Of a DNA stretch of 64,000 bases, positions 11,801-23,540 are shown one piece after another. Numbering within the stretch: position 1 is the first letter of the stretch; each line of letters begins with the position of its first letter. This DNA comes from Spizellomyces sp. 'palustris' (lineage: Eukaryota > Chytridiomycota > Chytridiomycetes > Spizellomycetales > Spizellomycetaceae). Location of the stretch: contig QEAR01000032.1 of the NCBI GenBank assembly GCA_006535965.1, positions 155,278-219,277 on the forward strand. The letters are read 5' to 3'. Under the pieces are notes generated by a model. That model saw only the letters and a list, made by a program, of their open reading frames with translations, did not search any database and was not told where the DNA came from. Made by a program: the position numbers and the translations under genes.

Positions 11801-14800
11801 AAGAACTTAGAGATGTTCCCTCGAAAATTCCATAGGCGAGGAGGAGAGGGGTGTGGTCAATGGGATCTTGGGAAATGCTGACAATCAGAGTTTGGTCTGA
11901 GCGGCAAGGAATCCGGAGGGAAGGTCGATTGAGATGAATTAGACGACTGGATTTAACTGACAAAGCCTGTAGAACGTAAGAACAAAATCAGTTGCAAAAT
12001 AAAGACAGAGAATCCTCACCCGTAATGAAGGTTTGTCAATCACTCGGCTCGCTTTTCCGTTTGGACTTCCTAAATCTTCAATATCTCGGATACCGAATTC
12101 CTCAAAGAAGTCTTTTACTCGTCTATTCACCCCAGGGACAATCATCAAATCCATCCTCTCTTTTGCTTCGCTATAGCATTCATTCAAGTACTTGCAATCA
12201 GCGCAGTCCGTTGTGAGATGAAAATCCGCTTCACCTTCAGGCGAAAGAATAATGGGAAGCTCATTGGTAAAAAAAGAACGGATACCCAAAGTGATATTTG
12301 GAATAGAAAAGGGAATTCGTTCACCGAGTTCCAATGGATAGTTGACTCCACTTGTTTGTCGATCAGGACCTGGGAGCCATATTTGCCCAACTTGATCGAT
12401 GGTTATCTGGTGATTCTTTGCGGGCTGCAGCATGGATTGTAGTATCATGCAATAAAGTGAAACTTGTATTTTCTGCGAAGGAAAATTCGAGGTAAATCCC
12501 TTGTCGATAATCCAACAAAGTTGCTTCCTACCTGATACGCTTTGATCCCAGTACTGAACTTTGCATCGATTATCTGAACCACAGTAATGCCATTTTCGCC
12601 TCTCGTCAAGTGGAGAAAGTCTGGCTTAATCGTCCTGATACGTGGATGCAAACGAGCTCCCGGCCTTGCCAAGCCAATCATGGCATTCACCTCGACCGGC
12701 ACTTGAATGTTCGGCTCGTAAATATAGTGGCCGCTAGGGGCACGTTCTATCAGTGCAATAAGTTGCTCTGCTGAGCCGACCTTTTCGCGAGATGAGTACA
12801 TATACCCGCTCTTCTCGATCCACTCCGTTATTCGCCGCTCCCAGTCATCTCCGCTGCGCTTTAAGAGTGAAGAAATCGGAGTATCGCTTTCATTCTGCAA
12901 TGAGACGCGCAATGGCGTTGCAAAGCGATGAAGGAGTCGAGGACAGCGTGTGATAAAGTAGCTCGCAATCTTTGTTGCACTTAGAGAGTGAGTTTCTGGT
13001 AGAAGCGGCCCGAAAGGGCCGGTGGCAGCATGGAAACTTAAGGTCGTCAAAGGTATGCTGGAGGGTGCTAGCTGACCAGGTAAATTTGATGGAGTGGGCG
13101 AGTACGACAATGAGCACCCTGTCATATATTCCTGCGACAGCGCACCAATCGTGGTTCGTTCGGAGTCTTGGGTATAACTGCTTATGGGAGGGGTGATATG
13201 AAGCATTTGCGAGACAGCGGCACATTCCTCCCCTTCCTGATCACTCAATTCCAAATCCTCTGTACCCTCAGCAAAATTACATCTTGGCTGACTCCAAGAC
13301 ACGCTCCTCGGCCCCATGACCTCCTCCATCAATGTACACCATGTCGTTGTGGTGGGTGCACCAAAAAACACGATATGGAGTGTGTACTTTGCTCTGGTCA
13401 GCGCTACGTAGACCCTTCTTCTCTCCTCCTCTCCTGACACACCTATTTTACCGTTTTTAATCTTCAAGAGAACAAATACATGGCCACGCTCCAAACCCTT
13501 GGCACCATGGATGGTTGAAATGAGGGTTTCTGCGAGAACATTGGGTGTCTCCGCTGTGCAGAAATCTGCGAAACGAGCACACTCATCGTTACGATACGCG
13601 AGGATGGCGATGTCCGATGATGGAACGTTTTCCATTGCTACTAGTTTAAGAGCGGTGTTGTACGTGTGCCGGCACGCTTCGTCGAGCTAAATTCATGATT
13701 ATAAACAAATGGTTGATAAGTGATCTTTAACCTTGAACCACCCAGTCTACCACTTACTGTAGTTTCATAACAGACTCCAATGTCTCTACACTCCATCTCC
13801 CTGCTGCCGGCAGGGACGCAAGATCTGAAGGCCCCTTTGTTTTCTTTTAGCCGTCTGGACGCCAATGCGATCACCGAAGAATTGAAATCAATGATACTCT
13901 GAACTGTACGGTAGTTCAAAAGGAGGGTGACTTCATTCAGACGATGACGGTCAAATCGTTTCTTAAATCTCTCCATAACCTCGGGAGTTGCACCACGAAA
14001 ATGATAAATCGTCTGATCATCGTCTCCTACGACGGTGATTCTGTAAGGGCTGGGCGATTTCTCGATTTGTGGAGAGCGGTTTCCGGATATCATGTGCTTA
14101 ATAAACATCTGACGTCCAATCATACCGACATGTTAGTTTCCGGGCCGTTGGGCGAGTATCAAACAAATTACCTCCTGCCATCTATCAACGTCCTGAAATT
14201 CATCCACGAGAAGGTAATACTGGTTTCGGAAGTGTTCGGCCAGCCGCGGAGTCGAACTAAGATGCTTCACCACCCGTATCAGTCTCGCTCGATGCGTACA
14301 TATTCCCTCCCTCCATAGTTCGTGTTCAATATCCGTGATTCTCTCTGCGTATGGCCGCAACGCATCAGGTAGATGAGCACTGCGATAAAGCGAACTCAGT
14401 GCGTTCTCCAAAGACGTCCTGGAAGCGTCGATATCGGGATTTGATTCATAGAGTCGATCCAATAGCCTTTTAATATATTCCTCGTCGGCAATGAGAGTGC
14501 TTGGAGGATTCTCGATGAACTGGCGGCAGTAAAATGAGGCAAGAGAATCGATAGTTCGGACAAACGGCAAGTAAATAGGTCTGTGATATCCGGCCAATGA
14601 ACTTGTGCGAGTCTTCAAGGTTTCCGCTGCATTTTTTGTGAAGGTGATGACAATCAGTCTGTGTGGAGAGATTTCTTGGGACAAGAGGAACAGGATCCTG
14701 CCAACTAAAGTAGCGGTTTTCCCTGTGCCTGGACTGCTCAGTTTATGAGAAACATTTCTTCAACTCGAAGATGTCCCTAAATGCGACGTACCCAGCGTTA

Positions 14801-15747
14801 ACCAGTAGTGGGCGTTCCTTATCCGCCAGTACGGCACTCAACTGCTCAGCATTGAAATCATGGGCGTCGACTGCATTCCTGAAGCTCTCAGAATCAAAGT
14901 CCCGTAGTTGAGGATGGTTCTCGAACATTGCCAATAGAAGGCAGTAAAATGACTTGGCGGAGCACATCTCACATGCGTGTTGGCTTAACTTCGTCGCGGC
15001 CTCATCCAGCAGCTGTTTCGCTTCCTCTCGTCCGTAATCATGCAACACAGACTCAACCACTTTCCGACAATCTGAGAATCCTGTCACGGTGGATAACTGT
15101 CCTGGAGCCATCGGATGTTGCACGGGCGGACGTGTGTTTTCTTCGGCACTTCTTAGCCAATGCTGCAGCCCTTGTAAAAGGTGTAGCACAGGAGGCCGAT
15201 TACCATCAGACGGACCCTGGACTGACACAGTATTTGCAATTTGGACTGTCCCAGAATCCCGCGCCCACCTGTCCATTGGTTGTTTGCCTTTGATCCTTCC
15301 AATTCCTCCATTGAGATGACTTACTTGTGGTGAAGGAACCTTAGATGGTAATGCCACTTCATCCGCCGATTTCGGATGCTCATGCTGGTCAGCAGATGTG
15401 GATGAAATGGTCCCAATCGTAGGTCCAGACATCACCGGTCCCTCCAGGTTCCCCTTTCCGCTCTCAGGTCCTAATCCATCAAGGAATTTGTTCATCTGCT
15501 GTAGCTTGTCTGGAGACAGTCGTAAAATCCGCTCAACCAGATTGCTGGCGGCCTGGATATGTTCTGTTGGGAGGCGCTGCAGGACATCAACCATATTTGT
15601 TGCAGCCAGGACTTGGGAAGAATGGGAAGAGAAATCGGCATCATCGGGGCCTTTGGCTGCGAACGGCGGGTGGTGGTCATTGATATCGCCTGTTCTGTGG
15701 CGTTTCCGTAAATCTTGTTCGTCAAGTAAACCCCGTTGCCGTCTCAT
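8850..15747 (-). CDS. UvrD helicase / Fe-S PD-(D/E)XK nuclease / RNase H-like / UPF1-like helicase fusion
   Basis: Nine exons (14792-15747, 14172-14736, 13758-14108, 12532-13686, 12020-12472, 10397-11966, 9691-10337, 9420-9631, 8850-9357) join in phase through introns of 53-71 nt to give 2138 residues. Residues 1-300 are mostly low complexity. A complete UvrD-type helicase follows: FNAEQLSAVL (Q motif), AGSPGTGKTA (I), LLVDEFQDVD (II), VVGDDDQTIYHFRGA (III), LISTIHGAKGLERG (V), YVALTRAKYTL (VI). Next is a RecB-type nuclease (RTIKPDFL, then IIDAKFSTGIKAYQ) flanked by one Cys upstream (FITRCPRLL) and CADCKYLNEC downstream, the C-x2-C-x5-C pattern of Cas4/AddB iron-sulfur nucleases. Then a helix-hairpin-like VPGVNRRVKDFFEEFGI, a roughly 500-residue RNase H-like region with unclear active site, and a UPF1/DNA2-like helicase (IGPPGTGKSF, CIEEASLL, VGDHLQIGTL, IHKSQGMESD, NVALSRARSK). 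The C-terminal half resembles bacterial TM0106-type RecB-like nuclease/helicases. Likely a DNA-processing enzyme; the role is unknown. Confidence 0.88.
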
Positions 15748-16019
15748 CCTCTACAATCCCAGCGCGCTGAACCAGTTCACATTTATCGGAATTTAATATC
15801 GTGATTGTACTGGGTACTGGTCAATGCAACGGTCGGCTTTGGACTTTGCTACAGGATATCCTGGTTGGCAAGCCCGCATGCATACATGTTTCACGCAGAT
15901 TTACTTACGCTGACTTTTCTTCCCTGTGTGCACACTACGAAAGTACGAAACTGCCCCAAACACATAAGTTTCTTTGAATCCAAAACATATTGGATATTAT
16001 ATGTCCCGTATAATTCAAT

Positions 16020-17077
16020 CTACCTGTATTGCACCCGACCCCTCACAAAAACAAAATGCTCATCGACAGCTCTAATCCCCAAATATTGTATCAAAGGATT
16101 ACCCAGACCGGCAGGACGATCCACCCAATCAAATCTTATGTTGGGAAATAAAACTGGCCGCTGCTGGTTTTGCGAGTTGACTCGTCCGCATATTTGCCCT
16201 GATAAGGTGTATCGCACTTCATCAATTAGACCAAGGTTTAGGCAGTCAGATGCAAAAGCTCCGCCTGTGGAAATATCTAATGTCTATGGTTGTCTGTGAG
16301 TAGGAGGCCCGTGCAGGATTATCAACAGCCTGTGCCTTGGATGACGGACGGACCTGGATCTGATAATCCTCCTTCAAAACTTTCATCAACTTTCCCAAAT
16401 CCACCACATCCCCACCGCAAACAAAGACGTTCTCTGATTTCCCGCGCTCAGCCAAGCACCTGCTTCCGTGTCCACCTGTCACGATAAGAACTTTCAGGTC
16501 TGCCCGTTGGAAAACGGGATGGTCCAGAGGCAACTCCCCGCTGTTCGTTACAATGATTTGGAGAGGGTGATCGAGGCTTTTGAGGTTTGTCTGGCGGTAG
16601 TTTTGTAGGTCTTGGAACCTGGAAACACATGGTACATTTGGCCATGGATACGCCAACAACGGAAAATGCACAAATCGTCTCACCTTGTAAACCACCCATC
16701 AAACTCTGGTTCATTTCTCAGGTTGGCGCCAGTCACCAGCACGCCGTCTGCGCATGCCCATCCAAAATTGAGTATTCTCCAATCGGTTAATGAGCCTTTA
16801 ACTTGCTCCATGTGCTTCATGGCAATAGGTCTAGCACAGAGTATCCAAGCACTTCAAATGGTACCATCCATCCGGTAGCACCTTTACATACATACCCAGC
16901 GTCAGTGCATCCAATTTCCGCAAGTCCAATCACCCCGTCTAAGGATGTGACTGCATTCTGCCATATGTATGGCCTGTCATTGGGAACGTCGATGCCGTCA
17001 AGGGAGAGGTAAGACGTAAGTTCTGGTAATGAGACCTCCGGAGAGGTGAACCCTGCCAGAAATGGCGTTGAGGTCAT
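16020..17077 (-). CDS. RIB7: RibD C-terminal-type reductase (riboflavin biosynthesis, RIB7-like)
   Basis: Four exons (16896-17077, 16684-16830, 16354-16618, 16020-16283) join in phase to give 285 residues. The fold is the DHFR-like RibD_C domain. RPYIWQNAVTSLDGVIGL is the N-terminal strand and loop, PIAMKHMEQVKGSLTDWRIL and ACADGVLVTGANLR form the nucleotide-binding part, and LDISTGGAFASDCLNLGLID corresponds to the conserved Gly-rich C-terminal motif. In fungi, single-domain proteins of this family reduce 2,5-diamino-6-ribosylamino-4(3H)-pyrimidinone 5'-phosphate with NADPH, the second committed step of riboflavin synthesis. Length is slightly above yeast Rib7. There is no fused deaminase domain, which is the fungal arrangement. 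It is also possible that this is a generic pyrimidine reductase paralogue. Confidence 0.8.
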
Positions 17078-17486
17078 TATGGACAGACCGATTATCGGTC
17101 TCTACTTATATCTCTGCTGCTGTTGTGGTTGTTGTAAAGCGACGTTCTCTGATCAGCAACTGCGCAGACGCGTGCACGAAAACAAGATATGTGATCATTT
17201 GGCTACATCTCGTTCTTGGACATTTTTATTTTCTTTTTGGTTTATACCTTTTTCTGGATAATTACAAATAGGAAGTCTAGTTCTTTCAAATCACACGTCA
17301 TCAAAGAAGCGTGCGATATCCTCATGCCCCAGCCCCTTTTGTCCTTCCCTATTCGTGACTGTACGTATATAAGAAAATATTAGTAACGACGAACAGTTGG
17401 ACACTCTTTATGTGTTATGAGGTCACCCAATTGGGTCCAATAGATAAAAAAAAAAAATCGGACCGATTCGGTCGCTTCACAACGAA
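17078..17486. other. Spacer between RIB7-like start and STRAP stop
   Basis: About 400 nt lies between two minus-strand genes. It should hold the RIB7-like promoter and the STRAP 3' end. An oligo(A) run of about 13 nt lies near 17447-17458. I see no supported gene here. Confidence 0.5.
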
Positions 17487-18909
17487 TTACTGCTGTTCCC
17501 ACAAGCCGTATTTGATACCGGGGACGGTTTGCCACAATCTGCGACGGTCGAACCATACCTTAGCTTCGACATCAAAAAGGACCACGCGAACCCAATAATA
17601 AATTACCTCACAGTTCCGTCCTCACTTCCCGTCGCATAGAGGTGGCCATCTGGGCTATAGCTCACGCAATGAATAGGTCCGTGATGTCCTTTATGTACCT
17701 CTGCCGATCGCAACAATATGATAGCAGAAGGAGCAATTTTACCATTGGCTGTCCTTACATGTGAATTTTGTGAATTTTGTTTTCCCGCTCACCTTGCTCT
17801 TCCCCGGTCTTCCAATCGTAGACGCGTACCCACAGGTCTTGACTTCCGCCAACGACAAATTTCCCTCCAGAAGGATGGAGACTTGCCGACGATGCATTGA
17901 TATTGACGTCAAAGGATTTTTCCAGAGCAGAGCTATTTCAACAGGCTGGGAATCAGGTGAACTGAAGATAACGTCAGGCATCCACAGCAAGCTACTCACC
18001 TCAAAGCATTATAGAACAGGACTTTGTTCCCTGCGGTGCAGATGATGAACTTTTTATCCCATGAGAATCGTAAACTGGAAATTTCGGACTCAAATTCCCG
18101 CTTGCTGATTTCGCTTGATGTCCGGAGATCCCACACGCGAAGGTTTTTACCATCTCCGGCAAAAACCAACCTGGACAATCGATGCAGTTGAGTGACCGCA
18201 AATATGTCGTTTCCGTCACGGGGATATACTCACCCATGATCGCCATCCAACAAGGCAGTTTTGATTTCGTTCTCACATCCCTCTAACACCCTCATAGGTT
18301 CCCTCTTCCCATCCCCCTGCAGGTCAAAAATGCGGACCTTCTTCTCGTAACCGCCAGTAAGGACGTACCGCCCCTCTCCCGTAATATCTACACAGCGAAC
18401 GACATGGGAGTGGTCCAAGGTAACCATTGCGACACCTGTAAGGTTGTCCCAAATCTTTGCCGTAAAATCTGCCGACCCGGTAACCGAGAGAGTGGCGTCT
18501 CGGCTTAGACGGGCTGACCAGACCGCCCCTTTATGACCTATCAAACCGTAATATCGTAGCGTCAACAATGAGACTTCATGAGGGGAACGTTAGAAGGCTG
18601 TGCAATAAGTACCTTGGAAGCTGCCAACCCAATCCCCAGTATTGCCCCTCCTCAAGATTGGCACTGAATCTATGTTACCACGGCGAAATCAGCTCTGGAA
18701 GTCTAGTCCAAGCCACGTTAACCGCCATAGAGATTCCAACCTTTACAAGCACTAATCAAAAAGAAGTCGCCAGTATAGGTAAAAGAAGAAAATCCCAAGT
18801 CCACCACTGGCCGCGTGTGTCCCGGGCATGTTAAAGGGACTTGTTTAGCGGGCTGAATGGCATCGATTGGACGCACTGGTTGAGATAAGCGACGGCCGTT
18901 TTCGAGCAT
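17487..18909 (-). CDS. STRAP: STRAP/unrip-type WD40 protein
   Basis: This minus-strand, multi-exon gene encodes a seven-bladed WD40 propeller. The start reads [18 protein letters not shown], which closely matches the conserved STRAP N-terminus, and is followed by an FFLISACK blade. Further blades are [90 protein letters not shown] and a terminal [11 protein letters not shown]. The last exon ([20 protein letters not shown]) ends at 17487. STRAP works with the SMN complex in snRNP assembly and in translational control; yeast has no close orthologue under that name. The 5' end is taken at 18909; the 20 residues before the first blade are longer than in animals, so the true start could be slightly downstream. 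An SPF30/SMNDC1 gene in the same window is consistent with a fairly complete splicing and snRNP machinery. Confidence 0.85.
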
Positions 18910-19389
18910 CGATGAGGTCCTTGACTGTTAGGAACTGAGGCGAGATATATTTATCCTTCGGCCAAAGGAATGTTTGGCTGGCGGCTTGCGACTCTCCAGA
19001 CAATTCCAACAGTGTTCTCAGAACCGCGGGGACGTGACCAACCACGGGAAGAGCACAGGGATCAGGATACGGGTAGAGAAGAGATGGAACTTCTCTACAA
19101 AGAAGCCAATTCGAGGATGGGGAAGATCAGCGAAACCCAAAACCCAATTCTCCAAAGCGATCATCAAAGCTCTGATTTGCTAGATTGCCATTCCGGGTAA
19201 ATAGCAAGCTTTCGAATCTCGCTGGCTACATTTTAAAGGAGCGCCAGCAACGGTTTTTGTCTGACGATTATGCTGCACGCGTCGCTTTGGGTGGGACGCT
19301 CCGTTGTTCGCGCCTGCCGCAATCCCCTCATGTTTGGGAGAGTTGACCATCTTGCTACAACCATCGCATACCGCCGTCGTCAGTGAAAC
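18910..19389. other. Divergent promoter region between STRAP and glutamine synthetase-like gene
   Basis: The flanking genes point away from each other, so this 480-nt interval must carry both promoters. Short open frames here (for example 18970-19200 on the plus strand) have no recognisable content. Confidence 0.5.
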
Positions 19390-20934
19390 ATGTCAGATTC
19401 ATCGAATATGGTTATAAAGTCCTCGGATCTTGCATCTCACCTCAAAAATGACACCCGCGTTAAAGTTTCTGGGTGCGACATCGACGGTATAGCACGGTAG
19501 GCATTTAGCAGTGAGGAAATGGTGAACGACCACGCAAAGTTCACATATTAATTCTGTTTTGAATAGAGGCAAAATAATGTCAACGGAAAAATTCTTGAAG
19601 GCTGCCGAAGAGGGATTTGGTAGCTGCTGAATGCGCTTACCCTGATAAGGCTTTAGCACTAACCAATTGGAATCGACAAGGCTTTTGCAACGTAACATTT
19701 GGCTGGGATATGCACGATAAAACCTATGATCCAAATGTTTTTCCAAATAAAACCCGGGAAACAGCGTATCCAGACATCCTCGCCCGTCCTGACCTATCCA
19801 GTCTCCGCCGGATACCCTGGGATGACAATGTTCCGCACTTTCTCTTGGACTTTTATACTCCCGACACTAATAAGCCGTACCCATTTTGTCCTCGTGCGCT
19901 GTTGAAGAGAGTGGTCAAGCAATGCGAGAAGGCTGGGTATATGCCATTTTGTGGAATGGAATATGAGTTCTTCAACTTTAAAGGTATTTTGACCGTCCTG
20001 CATGGCTATTTCAGATTGCATTTGGTCATCAGTTTTCTGATCTGTACCAGAAACACCCGAGACCTTGGCGTCGAAGCAAGGTCAAGACTTGAAGCAACTC
20101 ACACCCGGCATGTTCGGGTACTCTCTCCTACGACCAACTTTGAATCAATCGTATTTCAACAGCATATACTCGTCCTGCCTTTCCTATCGCATCCCCATCG
20201 AAGGGTTCCATACAGAGACTGGACCAGGAGTGTATGAAGCTGCTCTGGCCTACACTGATGCTCTTGAGATGGCAGACCGAGCCCATTTGTTCAAAACAGC
20301 TGCCAAACAGATCGGAATGCAGTATGGAATCATGCCAAGTTTCATGGCCAAACCGCACAGCAATCTACCTGGATGTTCAGGACACATCCACTTCAGTCTC
20401 AAATCCATCTCTACAAAAGAATCCGTGTTCGAAATGAAGGAAACCGAAGATTCCATCAATAAAATCTGCAGACAGTTTATCGCAGGGATATTGACCGCTC
20501 TCCCTTCGCTTTTACCTCTCTTCGCACCAACTGTCAACTCTTACAAACGCCTCGTGGAAAATTACTGGGCACCTACTACTACGTCGTACGGTCTTCAAAA
20601 CCGCACCTCAGCCATACGACTCATTCCGCCTTCACGGATTGAGTTCCGTGTACCTGGCGCAGATGTGAACCCTTATCTGGCAATTGCTGGATGTTTGGCT
20701 GCAGGAGTTTGGGGCATTGAAAACGAACTTGAATTGAAGGATGTCCCAGTCCAGAGATTACCGGGGGATTTGAAGGAGGCAACCATCAAGATGCTGGAAG
20801 AAGGGAGTGTGGCGAGGAAAGTGCTTGGCGATGAATTTATTGAACATTTTGGAGGGACGCGAGTGGCGGAATGGAAAGAATGGTGTGGGACTGTCACTGC
20901 ATGGGAGAGGATTCGTTATATGGAAACTGTGTAG
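19390..20934 (+). CDS. Type-I-like glutamine synthetase family protein
   Basis: Four exons (19390-19496, 19567-19619, 19681-19983, 20051-20934) join in phase to give 448 residues. The ligase active site is complete by eye: GMEYEFFNF supplies two metal-binding acidic residues, GPGVYEAAL and GHIHFSL supply further metal and ammonia/substrate-site residues, and NSYKRLVENYWAPT followed by SRIEFRVPGADVNPYLAIA is the classic phosphate/glutamate-binding core. The sequence belongs with prokaryote-type GSI-like proteins such as gamma-glutamylputrescine synthetase, FluG C-terminal domains and lengsin, not with the short eukaryotic GSII. Likely reaction: ATP-dependent amide formation on glutamate with ammonia or an amine. 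The real amine cannot be read from the sequence. It lacks the amidohydrolase domain of FluG. Confidence 0.82.
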
Positions 20935-21160
20935 ATAGTAATGCTTGGTAACCTTTTCTTTTAACACTTCGTATGGTGCTGTACCTTTCTGTATGAGGTG
21001 TCTGTTTTGGTGTCGCATCTGTTTTTGTATCTACCTAATCGTAATTATAACAAAGATGCGCATTCCATTTCATGCACCACCAGTCTCCAGTAGCATTAAT
21101 GCTTTCAGTATTCCAGAGGTGGCATCCCCTCCCTAACCTCATCCACCACTACTTCCATCT

Positions 21161-21747
21161 CTACTTACTAGCCTGCTTACTCGCCAAAACCTCTTCGTAA
21201 TTTTCTTTTGCAATATCCGCTAGCGTGCCATCATCAAGGTTGTATTCTTGATCATATGCTTGCTTGATCTATTCGGAAAGGTTTAGTTAACCACAAAATG
21301 ATCTGCAGAACTTGCATTGAAACGCACAAATTTCAAGAAATCTTTTGTATCGCCTGTCGCAAAATCCAGGTGTTACACATGGTTGTCAAATATATGATAT
21401 CTAGCAATCAGCGCAAAAAAGCGTACCAATCAACTCGCCACTTTCTCGCCAGATCATCTGTTCCAGTCCTTCCGGAGTCTTGAATGTCCGATCGTGAGCC
21501 ATACGGTTTGCCCACCCGTTTTGGATGAATATCTGACGTGCATAGTCTGGCCAATCGTCGGGATGTTGGGGAAGAAGAGTTATATGGAAAGAAGGGAGGT
21601 TGATGTTGAGATGATGGGCAAGCATTTCAGTCTGCGGGTCGAGTGTGTTAGTGGATTGGAACGGGTGGTTTTATGTGCAATAGATTGAAGGCTTGCCCGT
21701 GCGTATTCGGGATCATTTGCTCGTCCAGCGATCATGAAGTAGGCCAT
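21161..21747 (-). CDS. Small protein with N-terminal membrane helix, unknown
   Basis: Exons 21697-21747, 21427-21631, 21328-21353 and 21161-21268 join in phase to at least 129 residues. The same frame extends upstream past 21747 through FFTSLFFGGMAYFMIAG, a hydrophobic helix, so a further 5' exon probably exists; I could not fix its start. The rest is soluble and acidic at the end (DDGTLADIAKENYEEVLA). The intron at 21632-21696 uses a GC donor (CGG|gcaagc) with an AG acceptor, and the 26-nt third exon is needed to keep frame. Size and a single N-terminal helix resemble accessory subunits of mitochondrial complexes, but I do not recognise a family. Confidence 0.55.
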
Positions 21748-21992
21748 GCCCCCGAAGAAGAGAGAAGTGAAGAAGGTTATGCCAGATGAGTGGATCAGCG
21801 AACTTCTTCACCACAACCAGTCTTATTGAACGAGCCGCAGAGTAGCTATTTTTAGCCACCTGCAACTACCAGTTAACATGGAGAAAAACCGCGCATTTGA
21901 AATGTAAAATGAGGCAGAACACACCACCACCGAGGAAAACCACCTATATACTACAACTATCAGGGAAACATAAATGACCCTTCTAAACTAGT

Positions 21993-23540
21993 TCACTTCA
22001 CTTTACTGTTCCCCTGGCACTGTTTACTCTCACTTATTAAACTTTCCACCATACTTAAAAATGCGCTCGCATCCGCTGGTAGGTTCTCGGACGCATGGTG
22101 GGAGTCAAGTGAGCTTGTGCATGAGTGAGCCGCGGGCCATGGAAAGTTAACGCCATTCATCGCGGGCTCTGGCCTACGACGCATCTCATTTTTAAGCTGA
22201 TGCTCTTCGAGCTTGAAGTGGGGGCTACAGGGATCGATGCCCATAACCAACAGATAATCCACAACATCTGTCAAAGAAAAGCCTGTCGGAAATACGACAT
22301 TCAGCTCATAAGTCCCGCCTTCTTCCTCTCGCACATGTAAATCTGTAAGTCCGTTTTGCAACAGCTTCTCCAGAATTATCGCTGTGGCTGTTAGATGATC
22401 TTTGTGTAATCTGGCGAGGGAACGGATTTCGGTAATCAGGCCGATTGTCAGGTTCTGTGCACCAGCTCTCGAAATAGAGTCCATTTCCCAGGCAGGGGGA
22501 CCATAGAGGCTGTGTCAAAACAGGTGGGACGTTAGGCTCTGTTTCACGTCACCATGTCTACATTCGACGAATAGGACTTACAAGATGGACATTGAGACCG
22601 AGACGGCCTTTGTGGATGCAGGGTTGACCTGCACGGGCGACCGCCTTGCTACGACTTTCTTTGCAGTACGTACAACAACTGCAGTGCCAATATTCTCTAC
22701 AGCAGCGCCCAGACCAGCGGGTTCAACGTCCACAGCGCGCTTCAACAAGACACCCAAACGAGCGGGGCGAATAGACTTCACCGACCTTGGAACCATTCTC
22801 CTCTTTGGAGTCCTGTTCACACGTGCCCGTAGCCTAGCTTTCAAATCATCACCCATCGCATTCTTGTCTTTCATTTCCTCTATTACAGCACCAGGTAACA
22901 CTTTGAAGCCAGCAAATGTGTTCGACACAGAAGGCCCATGACTTTGAAACGTTTGCTGGCCAAATCCCGTGGTGAAATTCCTCCGAGCTCCAAACTGTCT
23001 GGATCCTTGAGTGAATCCTCGAGTACTGTAGGCACCGAACATGGTGTTTTGCGTCGGGAAAATACGGCCAAAAGGTGCAGCTTGGCTAATTGAGCCCTTT
23101 GCAGGATAAAACCTGCCTCGGAAGGCTGATGTGTTCTTCGGCAAGGCCCATGCTGTTGGGTTAATGTTCTGAGTTGCCATTTTTCGGGCAATCCCTGGAA
23201 ATATGGACCGGAGCGCATCAAGAAGGTGACTGTATGGTAGAAGAGGCAACTGACGGGCCTTCTGTAACGAAGAAGACAATGAGCACTTGGTTTAACTGTA
23301 TTGCAAACGCTAATAACTACCAACCTGGGTCACTCCAGCACGAAGAAACAGCTGGTGCAAAACCGTACGACGAGCGACCTGCAACAGCCGACTCGCCGAA
23401 GGAGAGGGCATGCCACTTGAAGAATAGACTTGGCTTGCAGACACCTCGGTTGCCTCCCACGGCCTTGCGAGTCGCCCTTGGAGAGGATGCCCGAGCCCTT
23501 TCAAGGGCCGCCAAAGGCTGCCCAAAAAGGACCGTAGCAT
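21993..23540 (-). CDS. Orphan protein with probable mitochondrial presequence
   Basis: Three exons (23325-23540, 22582-23261, 21993-22509) join in phase to give 470 residues. The N-terminus (MLRSFLGSLWRPLKGLGHP and onward) is Arg-rich with almost no acidic residues in the first 30 positions, as in mitochondrial targeting sequences. The middle is low-complexity and basic, rich in Phe, Gly, Arg and Val, with RRMVPRSVKSIRPARLGVLL. The C-terminal 170 residues look folded: a helical segment with LITEIRSLARLHKDHLTATA, then YELNVVFPTGFSLTDVVDYL. I do not recognise a family. Exons 1-2 and exon 3 are open in separate frames and could be mistaken for two genes; the splice at 22510-22581 joins them cleanly. 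Confidence 0.6.

Noticed and set aside
21993-23540. Reading as two separate genes (21993-22484 and 22578-23540)
   Set aside because: A GT-AG intron at 22510-22581 joins them in phase, and neither has a natural end or start at the junction.
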